This document shows positions 18,510 through 27,202 of a stretch of DNA of 64,000 bases, piece after piece; position 1 is the first letter of the stretch; every line of letters begins with the position of its first letter. The DNA lies in contig JAMJQQ010000036.1 of NCBI GenBank assembly GCA_023554445.1, positions 1-64,000 on the forward strand. Direction: 5' to 3'. The position numbers and the translations under genes are program-made. The DNA comes from Carthagonibacter metallireducens (GTDB taxonomy: Bacteria; Gemmatimonadota; Gemmatimonadetes; Palauibacterales; Palauibacteraceae). The notes under the pieces are model-generated. The model had not been told where the DNA came from, did not search any database, and saw nothing but the letters and a program-made list of their open reading frames with translations.

Positions 18510-18728
18510 GTGTCCAAGGTCTACAGTCCGGATGATCTGGTGCCGGCCGCGCCCGACAAGTACATGGGCGTGCTGGTGGCGGCCAAGTATGCGCGCGAGC
18601 TGAACGTGCTCCCGCTCGAACGCTCGCCATACGGCGCCGACAAGCTGACGACGATGGCCCTGTCGGCCCTGGCTTCGGGTGATCTCGAGTTCCGCCTGGT
18701 CAAGCGAAGACGGGCTGAAGGAGAGTGA
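18510..18728 (+). CDS. rpoZ: RNA polymerase omega subunit
   Basis: A 72-aa small subunit of RNA polymerase that aids assembly of the beta-prime subunit. It contains the RpoZ core: KYMGVLVAAKYARELN, then DKLTTMALSALASGDLEFRLVK. It starts at GTG 18510 (N-terminus MSKVYSPDDLVPA) with GAGGAG about nine bases before. It is short and diverged, like omega of non-proteobacterial groups. Position between gmk and coaBC is the conserved bacterial arrangement and strengthens the call. Confidence 0.85.
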   Translation: MSKVYSPDDLVPAAPDKYMGVLVAAKYARELNVLPLERSPYGADKLTTMALSALASGDLEFRLVKRRRAEGE

Positions 18729-18740
18729 ACTGGGGGATCA

Positions 18741-19952
18741 ATGCGCCCCTTTGACGGTCGGCGGGTGCTCCTGGTCGTCGCCGGGGGGATAGCGGCCTAC
18801 AAGTCGGTTCATCTGCTGCGTTCGCTGCGCTCCGAAGGAGCGGAGGTTGAGGTGATGATGACCGGTGCGGCCGAGCATTTCGTCGGTCGGGTCACCTTCG
18901 AGGCCCTGGCCGGACGTCCAGTGCATACGGACCTGTGGACACGGCCGCTGGCGCACATCGAGCTGGGGCGTGATTGCGATCTGGCGATCGTGGCGCCGGC
19001 GACGGCGGACCTGCTGGCAGCAATGGCTCATGGAAGGGCTGACGACCTGGCTTCGGCCACGCTCCTGGCAGCCGATTGTCCGGTGCTCGCCTGCCCGGCA
19101 ATGAACACGCGCATGTGGGAGCACCCGGCCACCGTCCGCAACCTGGAGATGTTGACCGAGGATGGTGTTCGGCTGGTCGGACCGGAGGACGGGCCGCTCG
19201 CCGAGGGAGAGTTCGGCGTGGGGCGGATGGCCGAGCCCGAGCAGATCATGTCGGTGGCCGGAAGACTCCTCGAAGTCGATTCGATTCTCGGGGGCAGGAA
19301 GGTGGTCGTCACCGCCGGGCCGACGCGCGAGGCCATCGATCCGGTGCGATTCCTCGGAAATCGATCATCAGGCCGGATGGGATTCGAACTGGCGGCCTCT
19401 GCCTGGCGTCGAGGGGCCGAGGTCGTCTGTATACACGGGCCCGCAACCGTGCCCCGGCCGCACGGACCGAAGATGATCGAGACGGAGGATGCGGACGCGA
19501 TGCTCCGTTCCCTGCGCACGGAGCTCGACGGGGCTGCAGTCCTGTGCATGGCAGCGGCGGTTTCCGATTTTCGGGCTGCATCGCCCTCCCGGGAGAAGAT
19601 CAAGAAGGAAGACGTGGACGCGGAGGGCTTTCGGCTGGAGCTCGAGCGGGGTCCGGACCTTCTCGTCGAGACGATAGAGCAGCGCGAGTCTTCGAATATC
19701 TTCACCCTTGGATTCGCGCTCGAGACCCGCGACGGACTGAGGAACGCCCGGTCCAAGCTGGAGGGGAAGGGCATGGATCTGGTCGCGCTCAACATCGCCG
19801 GATCGCCCGGCAGCGGATTCGACGTCGATACCAATCGCATCACGGTGCTGGATCCTGCGGGGACGGTCGAGGAGCTGCCTCTGCTGACGAAACGGGAAGC
19901 CGCCGATCGTCTTCTGGATCGGATCGAGGACCAGCTCGGGGACGGAAGCTGA
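18741..19952 (+). CDS. coaBC: Bifunctional phosphopantothenoylcysteine synthetase/decarboxylase
   Basis: A 403-aa coenzyme A biosynthesis enzyme. The N-terminal CoaC flavoprotein domain (about 1-185) has GGIAAYKSVHLLRSLR, the catalytic His in LAHIELGRDCD, APATADLLAAMAHGRADDL and PAMNTRMW. The C-terminal CoaB domain (about 186-403) has VVVTAGPTREAIDPVRFLGN and AAAVSDFRA. Oddity: the CoaC substrate-clamp motif usually read as ACG(D/E), which carries the cysteine that helps reduce the enethiol intermediate, here reads AEGE just before FGVGRM, so that Cys is Glu. It lies 12 bp after rpoZ in the same operon. Confidence 0.93.
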   Translation: MRPFDGRRVLLVVAGGIAAYKSVHLLRSLRSEGAEVEVMMTGAAEHFVGRVTFEALAGRPVHTDLWTRPLAHIELGRDCDLAIVAPATADLLAAMAHGRADDLASATLLAADCPVLACPAMNTRMWEHPATVRNLEMLTEDGVRLVGPEDGPLAEGEFGVGRMAEPEQIMSVAGRLLEVDSILGGRKVVVTAGPTREAIDPVRFLGNRSSGRMGFELAASAWRRGAEVVCIHGPATVPRPHGPKMIETEDADAMLRSLRTELDGAAVLCMAAAVSDFRAASPSREKIKKEDVDAEGFRLELERGPDLLVETIEQRESSNIFTLGFALETRDGLRNARSKLEGKGMDLVALNIAGSPGSGFDVDTNRITVLDPAGTVEELPLLTKREAADRLLDRIEDQLGDGS

Positions 19953-19960
19953 GCGGCGCC

Positions 19961-20818
19961 GTGTCCGATCGCGCCCGACTGCTGGCCGAGCACCTCCGGC
20001 ACAGGAGGTTGCTGGGGGAGACCGAGGTGTTCTGCGAGCCGGGCATGCGTGAGGACATCCTGACGCGGGCGGAGAGCCTGACTCGTAAGGCGGGGCGCGG
20101 ACAGGCTACCGAGGCGGTGACCGGCGCAGCCCGGGTTTCAACGGCTGCGTCTACGGCCGGCTCGACGATCGCGGCTCCGCTCGATCGAGAGCTGGAACGG
20201 CTGGCGCGAGAAGGTCCGACTGCGGAAATCCTCGGCATCGAGGATCTCGAGCGACTCAAGGCCGTATCCGACGCCTGCACACGCTGCGGCCTGCATGCGA
20301 CGCGAACCCGACCGGTCTTTGCCGACGGATCCAGCGAAGCCCGCGTGATGTGCGTTGGCGAGGCTCCCGGTCAGAAGGAAGACGAGACCGGCCTGCCATT
20401 CGTGGGACGCGCCGGCCAGCTTCTCGATCGCCTGCTGGCGTCGGTCGGACTCGGCCGATCGGAAGTGTTCATCTGCAACGTCCTGAAGTGCCGTCCTCCC
20501 GCGAACCGGAATCCTTCCCCCGAAGAGATCGAGAGCTGCTCTCCCTTCCTGCGTCGGCAGCTCTCGTTGGTGGACCCGGAGATGGTGATCGCGTTCGGTA
20601 CCTTTGCGGCGCGCACTCTGCTGAATGCGAACGAGTCGCTGGGTCGGATGCGCCGCCAGGTGCACCAGTACGAAGGACGACCGCTGGTGGTCACCTATCA
20701 TCCGGCAGCCCTGCTGAGAAACCCGGGTTGGATCCGACCCACCTGGGAGGACTTGCAGCGGGTACGGGAGATTCTCGACGATGGTGCGCGTGCGGCTCCG
20801 GGGGACAATCATGGCTGA
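19961..20818 (+). CDS. Uracil-DNA glycosylase, family 4 (Fe-S)
   Basis: A base-excision repair enzyme removing uracil from DNA. Domain motifs: GEAPGQKEDETGLPFVGRAGQLLDRLL (uracil-binding region) and VVTYHPAALLRN (catalytic C-terminal motif). The [4Fe-4S] cysteines are in CTRCGL and in CNVLKC ... SCSPF. I chose GTG 19961, eight bases after coaBC, giving 285 aa. A later ATG at 20045 would give 257 aa and cannot be excluded, because residues 1-95 are a variable extension seen in several family-4 enzymes. The end overlaps dnaB by eight bases. Confidence 0.9.
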   Translation: MSDRARLLAEHLRHRRLLGETEVFCEPGMREDILTRAESLTRKAGRGQATEAVTGAARVSTAASTAGSTIAAPLDRELERLAREGPTAEILGIEDLERLKAVSDACTRCGLHATRTRPVFADGSSEARVMCVGEAPGQKEDETGLPFVGRAGQLLDRLLASVGLGRSEVFICNVLKCRPPANRNPSPEEIESCSPFLRRQLSLVDPEMVIAFGTFAARTLLNANESLGRMRRQVHQYEGRPLVVTYHPAALLRNPGWIRPTWEDLQRVREILDDGARAAPGDNHG

Positions 20819-22211
20819 ATCGGGGATTTCGATGAGGACCGACCGGGGCATCCAGAGCGCGAGGCAGCCACCCTGGTCCGAAGAGGCCGAGATATCGGTG
20901 CTCTCGGCCATGCTGATCGATGGGGACGCCGTCGCCCGGGCCGTAGAGATGGTGGATGACTCCTCCTTCTATCGCGAGGCGAATCGCCGCGTATTCCGCG
21001 CAATGATCCGCCTTTACTCGCGTGGAGAGGTGATCGATGCCGTAACGCTCTCCGATGAACTGAAGAGTGCAGGGGAGCTCGAAGGGGCGGGGGGCATGTC
21101 GTACCTCGCCCGGCTCGTCGATGCCGTGCCCACGGCGGCCAACATCGAATACCACTGCCGGATTCTCCAGGACAAGGCAGTTCTCCGGAAACTGATCGAG
21201 GCATCGACCGACATCATACAGGACGCCTACGAAGCCCCGGCAGGAGAGGTGGATGACACTCTGGATCGCGCGGAACAGAGGATCTTCCAGATCGCGCAGT
21301 CATCCGAGCGTCAGGGCTTCGTCTGGATCAAGGAGATCCTCTGGCCGACGTTCGAGCGGATCGAGGAGTTGCAGCGAAGTCCGGGTTCGGTCACCGGCGT
21401 AGCAGCTGGATTCCCGGACCTCGACAACATGACGGCTGGATTCCAGCCGGGGGACCTCGTCGTCGTTGCGGGACGTCCTTCGATGGGCAAGACGGCTCTG
21501 GCCCTGAATTTCGCCCAGCATGCCGCGATCGAACAGGATGTGCCGGTCGCGGTATTCTCACTGGAGATGTCCAAGGAGCAGCTTGTGCAGCGGTTGCTCT
21601 GCGCCGAGGGGCGGGTCGATTCCGGCCGCCTCCGCCGGGGCAGGCTTCAGGACGACGAGTACGCCCGGCTCGCGACTGCGGCCGGCCACCTGAACACGGC
21701 GCCGATCTGGATCGACGACACTCCCGCGATCACACCGAACGAGGTGCGGGCCAAGGCCCGTCGCCTGGCCTCCGAGACGAATCTCGGAATGCTGGTCGTG
21801 GATTACCTTCAGCTGATGGCTGGCCCGCGGAACGTGGAGAATCGTCAGCAGGAGATCAGCGCCATCTCGCGTTCTCTCAAGGCGGTGGCGAAGGAACTGA
21901 ACATTCCGGTGATCGCGCTGTCGCAGCTCTCCCGGGGACCGGAGCAGCGTACCGACAAGCGACCGATGCTGGCTGACCTCAGGGAGTCCGGGGCAATCGA
22001 GCAGGACGCGGATGTGGTGATGTTCGTGTACCGTGAAGAGGCCTATCGTAAGGACGGCGACATGCTCGACGAGCAGGGAGAATCGATCGAGGGGCGGGCT
22101 GAGCTGATCGTGGGGAAGCAGCGGAACGGGCCGACCGGCACGGTACACCTCTATTTCCACAAGCCGTACACGCTGTTCGAGTCTCTGGCGCGAAGGGGGC
22201 CCGGAAGCTGA
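20811..22211 (+). CDS. dnaB: Replicative DNA helicase DnaB
   Basis: A 466-aa hexameric helicase that unwinds DNA ahead of the replisome. The N-terminal primase-interaction domain (about 15-120) is followed by the RecA-like core with Walker A GRPSMGKTAL, VFSLEMSKEQLVQRLL, Walker B LVVDYLQLMAG, and SQLSRGPEQRTDKRPMLADL ahead of RESGAIEQDADVV. Start ATG 20811 has GGGGGA six bases upstream; an in-frame ATG at 20781 lies inside the upstream gene without a site. No intein interrupts the gene, although dnaB is a frequent intein site. It overlaps the UDG gene and the radA start, so it is translationally coupled on both sides. Confidence 0.95.
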   Translation: MAESGISMRTDRGIQSARQPPWSEEAEISVLSAMLIDGDAVARAVEMVDDSSFYREANRRVFRAMIRLYSRGEVIDAVTLSDELKSAGELEGAGGMSYLARLVDAVPTAANIEYHCRILQDKAVLRKLIEASTDIIQDAYEAPAGEVDDTLDRAEQRIFQIAQSSERQGFVWIKEILWPTFERIEELQRSPGSVTGVAAGFPDLDNMTAGFQPGDLVVVAGRPSMGKTALALNFAQHAAIEQDVPVAVFSLEMSKEQLVQRLLCAEGRVDSGRLRRGRLQDDEYARLATAAGHLNTAPIWIDDTPAITPNEVRAKARRLASETNLGMLVVDYLQLMAGPRNVENRQQEISAISRSLKAVAKELNIPVIALSQLSRGPEQRTDKRPMLADLRESGAIEQDADVVMFVYREEAYRKDGDMLDEQGESIEGRAELIVGKQRNGPTGTVHLYFHKPYTLFESLARRGPGS

Positions 22212-23587
22212 GAACCCGCACCCTCTTCTTCTGCCGCGACTGTGGCGGGGAATCGTTGCGCTGGGAGGGGAAGTGCCCCTCCTGCGGCGCCTGGAACACG
22301 CTCGTCGAGGCACCCGCCCCCGTGGGGAGCGGCGGCCGCAGGGCGAGGGAATCCGGCAGCAGGTCCGGAGCTTCGGTAGCGGAAGTGAGTCGTCTCGGCG
22401 GTGCAGCCGGAGACGTGCCGCAGCCGGAGCGGCGCCCGATTGAATTCGGCGAGGTCGATCGGGTGCTGGGAGGTGGACTCGTTCCCGGGTCCGTTCTGTT
22501 GCTCGGCGGCGCTCCCGGTGTCGGCAAGTCGACACTCCTGCTGCAGCTCGCCGGTCGGGCCCAGATCGGGGGCGCCCGGGTCCTGTACGTGTCAGGGGAA
22601 GAGTCGAGGGAACAGGTGGGCCTCCGCGCAGCGCGATTGGGATCTGGAACCTCGGAGCTCCGCTTCGTCGCGACGGACCGCCTGGAGGAGGTCCTGGCCG
22701 CCGTGGAAGCCGAAGCTCCGGACCTGGTCTGCATAGACTCGATCCAGACGATGTGGAGTGGCGATCTGACTTCGGCTCCAGGTACCGTCACGCAGGTGCG
22801 GGCCTGCTCGGCAGCGCTCCAGGCCCGGGCGAAGGCCACGGGGGCGGCCACGGTTCTCGTCGGGCACGTCACGAAGGGCGGTGCGCTCGCCGGACCGCGC
22901 ACGCTCGAGCACCTCGTGGATGTCGTTCTGCACTTCGAGGGCCACCGACTCGGTGAGCACCGGCTGCTCCGGGGGAGCAAGAACCGATTCGGCAGCGTCG
23001 ACGAGCTCGCGGTATTCCGCATGACCGGATCCGGCCTGGAGCCGGTCCCCGATCCGGGCGGGCTGTTCATCGAGGATCGACCGGAAGGTGTGAGTGGATC
23101 GGCGGTCGCAGTGCCTCTGCACGGCACGCGACCTCTTCCGGCCGAAGTGCAGGCGTTGACCGCTACCTCCCGGTATGCGACACCCCAGCGGATCGCGACC
23201 GGATTCCCGCCGCGCCGGCTTACGATTCTTCTCGCAGTTCTCGAACGGCGTGCCGGCCTCGACCTGGGGGGGAGCGACGTCTTCCTCAGCGTCATTGGAG
23301 GTCTCCGTCTCACCGATCCGGCGGCGGATCTTGCCGTTGCTGCGGCGCTCGCTTCGGCGAGCCGGGATCGCCCGATCGCCGGAGGAACCGCATTTGCCGC
23401 CGAGATCGGGCTCGGCGGCGAGCTCAGGGCGATCTCGCACGCCGAAACCCGCGTCACGGCTGCCGTGAGGGCCGGCTTCGACTGCGTCTTTCTGCCGGCG
23501 GCGTTGCGTCCGTCCCTGGGGAAGGTCGCGGCCGCCCGCTACGTGGCCACGCTCTCCGAGGCGCTCGACCGGCTGGAGACCGAATGA
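22208..23587 (+). CDS. radA: DNA repair protein RadA
   Basis: A RecA-like ATPase that assists branch migration in recombination. The N-terminal C4 zinc finger is FFCRDCGG ... KCPSCGAWN, Walker A is GGAPGVGKSTLLLQL, the RadA-specific motif is KNRFGSVDE, and the C-terminal Lon-like domain includes the region ending PIAGGTAFAAEIGLGGELR. The first two zinc cysteines lie upstream of the first conventional start (TTG 22256). Going upstream, no ATG, GTG or TTG appears in frame before the middle of dnaB. A CTG at 22208, overlapping the dnaB stop, gives (M)RTRTLFFCRDC, exactly the usual RadA beginning, and a 459-aa product. A purine-rich AAGGGGG lies eight bases before it. CTG is therefore the probable start. 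Confidence 0.88.
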   Translation: MRTRTLFFCRDCGGESLRWEGKCPSCGAWNTLVEAPAPVGSGGRRARESGSRSGASVAEVSRLGGAAGDVPQPERRPIEFGEVDRVLGGGLVPGSVLLLGGAPGVGKSTLLLQLAGRAQIGGARVLYVSGEESREQVGLRAARLGSGTSELRFVATDRLEEVLAAVEAEAPDLVCIDSIQTMWSGDLTSAPGTVTQVRACSAALQARAKATGAATVLVGHVTKGGALAGPRTLEHLVDVVLHFEGHRLGEHRLLRGSKNRFGSVDELAVFRMTGSGLEPVPDPGGLFIEDRPEGVSGSAVAVPLHGTRPLPAEVQALTATSRYATPQRIATGFPPRRLTILLAVLERRAGLDLGGSDVFLSVIGGLRLTDPAADLAVAAALASASRDRPIAGGTAFAAEIGLGGELRAISHAETRVTAAVRAGFDCVFLPAALRPSLGKVAAARYVATLSEALDRLETE

Positions 23588-24291
23588 GAGTCGCGGTCGT
23601 GATCGTAGCGGCAGGAACGGGATCCCGTTTCGGTGGCGAGCCGAAGCAGTTTCGACGACTCGGAGGTGCTCCTCTCCTGTCGTGGAGCTGTCATACGCTG
23701 GCCCGGCACCCGGGGGTGTCGGATCTGATCGTGGTCGTGCCCGCCGAGGTGGAGAAGAGGCCTCCCGGCTGGCTCGTCGAAGTCGCGGACGAGGTCGTCG
23801 CGGGTGGTGAGACCCGTCGGGAGTCGGTCGCCCTGGGGCTGGCGGCGGTCCCGGATCGGTCGGAGTTCGTCCTGGTGCACGACGGAGCCCGGCCCTTCGT
23901 CACGCCGTCCCTGATCGGCAGAGTCATCGACGCGGGCCGGGAGGGTCCAGCAATCCCCGGTCTCCAGATCACCGACACCGTCAAGATGATCGATGACGGA
24001 TCACGGGTCCTCGCCACCCTCGATCGAGACCGACTGCGCACCGTTCAGACGCCTCAAGCGTTTCCAACCAGCCTGCTCTCTGAACTCCATCTGAGGGCTG
24101 AGCAGGAGGCGACACCGGCAACCGATGATGCGGCGCTTGCCGAGCGATTCGGGGTGCCGGTGAGAGTGATAGACGGTGACCCCGTCAATCTCAAGATCAC
24201 GACGCGTGCCGATTTCGCCCTGGCCGAGTGGCTGGTCGCTGGTGGACACACCCGACGCGCCGGAGTCGAGCCGCCGCCTCCGGAAGACTGA
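23584..24291 (+). CDS. ispD: 2-C-methyl-D-erythritol 4-phosphate cytidylyltransferase
   Basis: A 235-aa enzyme of the MEP isoprenoid pathway that joins CTP and methylerythritol phosphate. It shows the nucleotide loop AAGTGSRFGGEPKQF with the catalytic Lys, FVLVHDGARPFV, ITDTVKMI, VQTPQAF and TDDAA. The ATG overlaps the radA stop as ATGA. Length is normal (about 230). No ispF partner follows; instead tsaC comes five bases later. Confidence 0.93.
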   Translation: MRVAVVIVAAGTGSRFGGEPKQFRRLGGAPLLSWSCHTLARHPGVSDLIVVVPAEVEKRPPGWLVEVADEVVAGGETRRESVALGLAAVPDRSEFVLVHDGARPFVTPSLIGRVIDAGREGPAIPGLQITDTVKMIDDGSRVLATLDRDRLRTVQTPQAFPTSLLSELHLRAEQEATPATDDAALAERFGVPVRVIDGDPVNLKITTRADFALAEWLVAGGHTRRAGVEPPPPED

Positions 24292-24295
24292 GATC

Positions 24296-24940
24296 GTGGC
24301 CACTTTCGTCGAGATCAGCAGTTTCACGGAATCGAGGTGGGAGACACTGGCCAGCCAGGCGCTGCAGGCGGGCGGAATCCTGGTCCACCCGACGACGTCC
24401 GTGTACGGGATCGGCGGGACGGGGCGGCTCTCCGACCACACCGTCGCCCGATTGAAAGGCAGGGCGGATTCGATCCCGATCCTGCGCCTCGTGCGGGATG
24501 TCGAGCAGCTCCGAAGACTTTACCCGGCAGTCAGGTGGAGTGCCGAAGCCGAGTTGCTCGCGGCCGAATTCTGGCCCGGACCTCTGACTCTGGTTCTCGA
24601 CGACGGGTCCGAACAGGGGCTGGCGGTTCGCGCCGAGGCTCATCCGGTCACGCGACAGCTTCTGGCTCGTCTCGATGGAGAGATCGGATCTACGAGCCTC
24701 AATCTCACCGGCGAGCCGCCGGCACGAACGGCTCCTGAGGCGCGACGGATTCTGCGAGCGATGCCGGAGGCCGACGCGCCGCTGCACTTCCTGACGGCAG
24801 GCGATCTGCCCGGTCCTCCACCTTCGACCCTGCTGTCGCTGAGGGCGGAGGTGCCGAGGATCCTCAGGGAAGGAGCGATCCGACGCGAGCAGATCGAGCG
24901 CTCGATAGGCACTCCGGTCCTGCCCGAGAGTTCGCCGTGA
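24296..24940 (+). CDS. Threonylcarbamoyl-AMP synthase (Sua5/YciO/YrdC family)
   Basis: A 214-aa protein with the YrdC fold: ILVHPTTSVYGIGGTGRL near the N-terminus, then the KGRADSIPILRLV segment, EFWPGPLTLVL, and STSLNLTGEPPA. Members make threonylcarbamoyl-AMP for the tRNA t6A modification; some YciO relatives are of unclear function. The K-G-R signature is kept, but the usual R-P after it is R-A. Start GTG 24296 lies four bases after ispD; the open frame extends further upstream but only inside ispD. The stop overlaps the next GTG start. Confidence 0.8.
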   Translation: MATFVEISSFTESRWETLASQALQAGGILVHPTTSVYGIGGTGRLSDHTVARLKGRADSIPILRLVRDVEQLRRLYPAVRWSAEAELLAAEFWPGPLTLVLDDGSEQGLAVRAEAHPVTRQLLARLDGEIGSTSLNLTGEPPARTAPEARRILRAMPEADAPLHFLTAGDLPGPPPSTLLSLRAEVPRILREGAIRREQIERSIGTPVLPESSP

Positions 24941-25413
24941 GACCCCTGCGTCTGCTCTTCGTCTGCACGGGGAACACCTGTCGCAGTCCGATGGCCGAGC
25001 TGCTGGCGCAGCTTCGACTGGAGGTGATGGGACTCGACGGTATCGAGGTCAGCTCGGCAGGTACGTCGGCCGTCGATGGAGCGCCCGCGTCGGTTCCTGC
25101 CCGAGCGGTGGCACGTGCGCGGGGAGTGAGTCTCGAGTCCCACCGTTCCAGGCGGCTTACTACCGAGCGAATCGGGGACGTCGATCTGGTGGTCGCGATG
25201 ACCGACCGTCATGCACGGGAGGTGTCGCGCCTCGACCCGCAGGCGGTTGTAGTTCTCGCGACTTCGGTTCTCCCGGATTCGCATCCGGCCCGCGGCTCGG
25301 ATCTCCCCGATCCATTCGGCGGGAGCCTGGATGAATACGAAGAGACCTGGACGGCGATAGACGCGTGCGTGCAGGCGCTGTTGGACCGGATCGCCACAGA
25401 GCGAGGGGACTGA
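24937..25413 (+). CDS. Low-molecular-weight protein-tyrosine-phosphatase family protein
   Basis: A 158-aa cytosolic phosphatase. The catalytic P-loop C-x5-R is VCTGNTCRSP at residues 9-18 and the general-acid Asp is in LPDPFGGSLDEY near the C-terminus. Family members dephosphorylate phosphotyrosine or, in the YwlE branch, phosphoarginine; a Thr within the P-loop (CTGNTCRS) as here is typical of YwlE-like enzymes. The YwlE neighbourhood with a Sua5-type gene just upstream also occurs in Firmicutes. Start GTG 24937 overlaps the upstream stop (GTGA). Confidence 0.85.
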   Translation: MRPLRLLFVCTGNTCRSPMAELLAQLRLEVMGLDGIEVSSAGTSAVDGAPASVPARAVARARGVSLESHRSRRLTTERIGDVDLVVAMTDRHAREVSRLDPQAVVVLATSVLPDSHPARGSDLPDPFGGSLDEYEETWTAIDACVQALLDRIATERGD

Positions 25414-25444
25414 GTCCTTTGTGCCCTGCGAGAGCGGAGATCGG

Positions 25445-26296
25445 GTGAGCGCCCTGTCTGGTGAGCGGAAACGGCGATTCGGGCTGATCGGCGATCCCGT
25501 GCAGCACTCGCTCTCTCCCGCCATGCACCAGGCCGCCTTCCGGGAGTTAGGTGTGGAGGCGTCCTACGAGCTGGTCCGGGTTCCAGCCAGAACCCCGGAC
25601 GCCGTCGAGTCGGCGATGTTCGAGCTCGCAGCCGGCGGAGGGGGAAACGTCACACTGCCGCACAAACGGCGGGCGGCGGAAATCCTCGAGGTCGCGACCG
25701 AAGTCGTCGGGCGAACCGGGGCCTGCAACTGCTTCTGGCTGGACACAGCCGGTCGGCTGGCGGGTGACAACACGGACGTGGGAGGAATCAGAGCGGTCCT
25801 CGAGTCGCTGGACGGATTCGACCCGGTCGGATCTCACGTGCTGGTGGTCGGCGCGGGCGGGGCGGGCACGGCGGCCGTGGTGGCCGCACTCGACGGCGGT
25901 GCTTCACGTGTGCACGTGCGAAATCGAACCGGCGAGAGGGTCTCGCGGCTGATCTCGTCTCTAGGTGACCCGAGGCTCGGTGAAGCAGACGGTGAAACGG
26001 GTGTCGAGGACTGGGATCTCGTGATTCAGGCGACCAGTCTCGGGCTTTTCGAGGAAGATTCGTTGCCCGTTCCGCTCCGGGAGATGGCGCCGGCGCATGC
26101 GCTGGATCTCGTCTACCGCCCGGGCGGCACGGCCTGGTGTCGGCACGCTCGCGCCTCAGGCTGGACGGCGGAAGACGGATTGAGGGTGCTGCTCGAACAG
26201 GGGGTCCTGTCCCTGGAACGCTGGCTTGGTTTCCCGATCGCACCTCCCGTGCGGGTCGCCATGGAGAGGGCGCTGGTCCGGGCCGCCGCCCGGTGA
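25445..26296 (+). CDS. aroE: Shikimate 5-dehydrogenase
   Basis: A 283-aa NADP enzyme of aromatic amino-acid synthesis reducing 3-dehydroshikimate. Substrate site: GDPVQHSLSPAMHQAAF, the catalytic Lys in NVTLPHKRRA and the Asp in GDNTDVGG. The nucleotide-binding glycine loop is VVGAGGAGTAAVVAAL. I chose GTG 25445 because GGAG sits five bases upstream; an in-frame GTG at 25421 would add eight residues without a site. The stop overlaps comF. Confidence 0.92.
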   Translation: MSALSGERKRRFGLIGDPVQHSLSPAMHQAAFRELGVEASYELVRVPARTPDAVESAMFELAAGGGGNVTLPHKRRAAEILEVATEVVGRTGACNCFWLDTAGRLAGDNTDVGGIRAVLESLDGFDPVGSHVLVVGAGGAGTAAVVAALDGGASRVHVRNRTGERVSRLISSLGDPRLGEADGETGVEDWDLVIQATSLGLFEEDSLPVPLREMAPAHALDLVYRPGGTAWCRHARASGWTAEDGLRVLLEQGVLSLERWLGFPIAPPVRVAMERALVRAAAR

Positions 26297-27093
26297 CCAG
26301 CGCCTGCCGGAATCATGCTGGTAGCGAGATTCGCTCCTTCGCAGGACTCATCGCCCGGACCGGGATTCGCCTTGCCGGTCAGGCCTTCGATGCGCTGCTG
26401 CCGCAGATCTGCGTCTCGTGTTCCGCCGCGGTGGATGCCGGGCGTGCGCCACTCTGCGGCGCATGCGAAACGCGGCTCCGCGAGATTCCAGCGCCCCTGT
26501 GTCCCCGCTGCGGCTTCACGGCGTTCAGCGATCTGTCAGCGCCGGGCGGCTGCGCAGAATGCGACGAGTGGCCCGAGGTGCTCAGGCGGACGGAATCGGC
26601 ATTCCTGCTCTCTCGACCGGCGACTCAGGTCATTCACGGCCTGAAGTACGAGGGGTGGACGTCGCTGGGGTCTCGCATGGGCGCCCTGATGGCACCGGCC
26701 GCCCGTCGAGTGTGCCGCGGTCCGGCCCTCCTCGTGCCAGTGCCACTGACTCCGGCGCGCCTGCGAGAACGGGGATTCAACCAGGCTCATCTCCTGGCGG
26801 ATGGACTGGGGCTGGAACTCGGCTGGCCTGTACGGTCCCTCCTCGCCAGGACCCGAACGGGACGCAGGCAGGCGCGTTCGGGTCGCAGGACGCGCGCAGG
26901 TAATGTGGCCGGAGCCTTTCAAGTTGCCCCCGGCTGCGTCGATTCTGCTGACGGGTCAGTGGTTCTGGTGGATGACGTCATCACGACGGGAGCTACGCTC
27001 GCCGAGTGCTGCCGGGCACTCGGCGACGCGGGGGTTCCTTGCGCGGGAGCGGTGAGCTTCGCTCGCACGCCGCCGCGAAGCCCGGCCGCCTGA
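26293..27093 (+). CDS. ComF family phosphoribosyltransferase-like protein
   Basis: A 266-aa protein starting at GTG 26293 (GTGA overlap with aroE). The N-terminus has zinc-finger-like cysteine pairs (CVSC, CGAC, CPRC, CAEC), followed by VPVPLTPARLRERGFNQ and the PRPP-binding loop VVLVDDVITTGATL. ComF proteins are linked to DNA uptake and to recombination functions, but their enzymatic substrate is unclear; competence is not implied by this gene alone. It is the last gene of the coupled run that began with yicC. The following 109 bp hold the gap leader; I saw no clear terminator there. Confidence 0.87.
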   Translation: MTSACRNHAGSEIRSFAGLIARTGIRLAGQAFDALLPQICVSCSAAVDAGRAPLCGACETRLREIPAPLCPRCGFTAFSDLSAPGGCAECDEWPEVLRRTESAFLLSRPATQVIHGLKYEGWTSLGSRMGALMAPAARRVCRGPALLVPVPLTPARLRERGFNQAHLLADGLGLELGWPVRSLLARTRTGRRQARSGRRTRAGNVAGAFQVAPGCVDSADGSVVLVDDVITTGATLAECCRALGDAGVPCAGAVSFARTPPRSPAA

Positions 27094-27202
27094 CTCTGCG
27101 GGGTCTTGTCCGCGGCCGGTTTCCCTTGCAAGCTTCGTAATCTCCGGGGCACGCGGGCCCCGCTCGTACCCGTCCATTCCCTCAGCATCGAGGAGCAGTG
27201 AT

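Noticed and set aside
20811..22211. Intein or insertion in dnaB
   Set aside because: Checked because dnaB is a common intein site; the coding sequence is continuous and of normal length.
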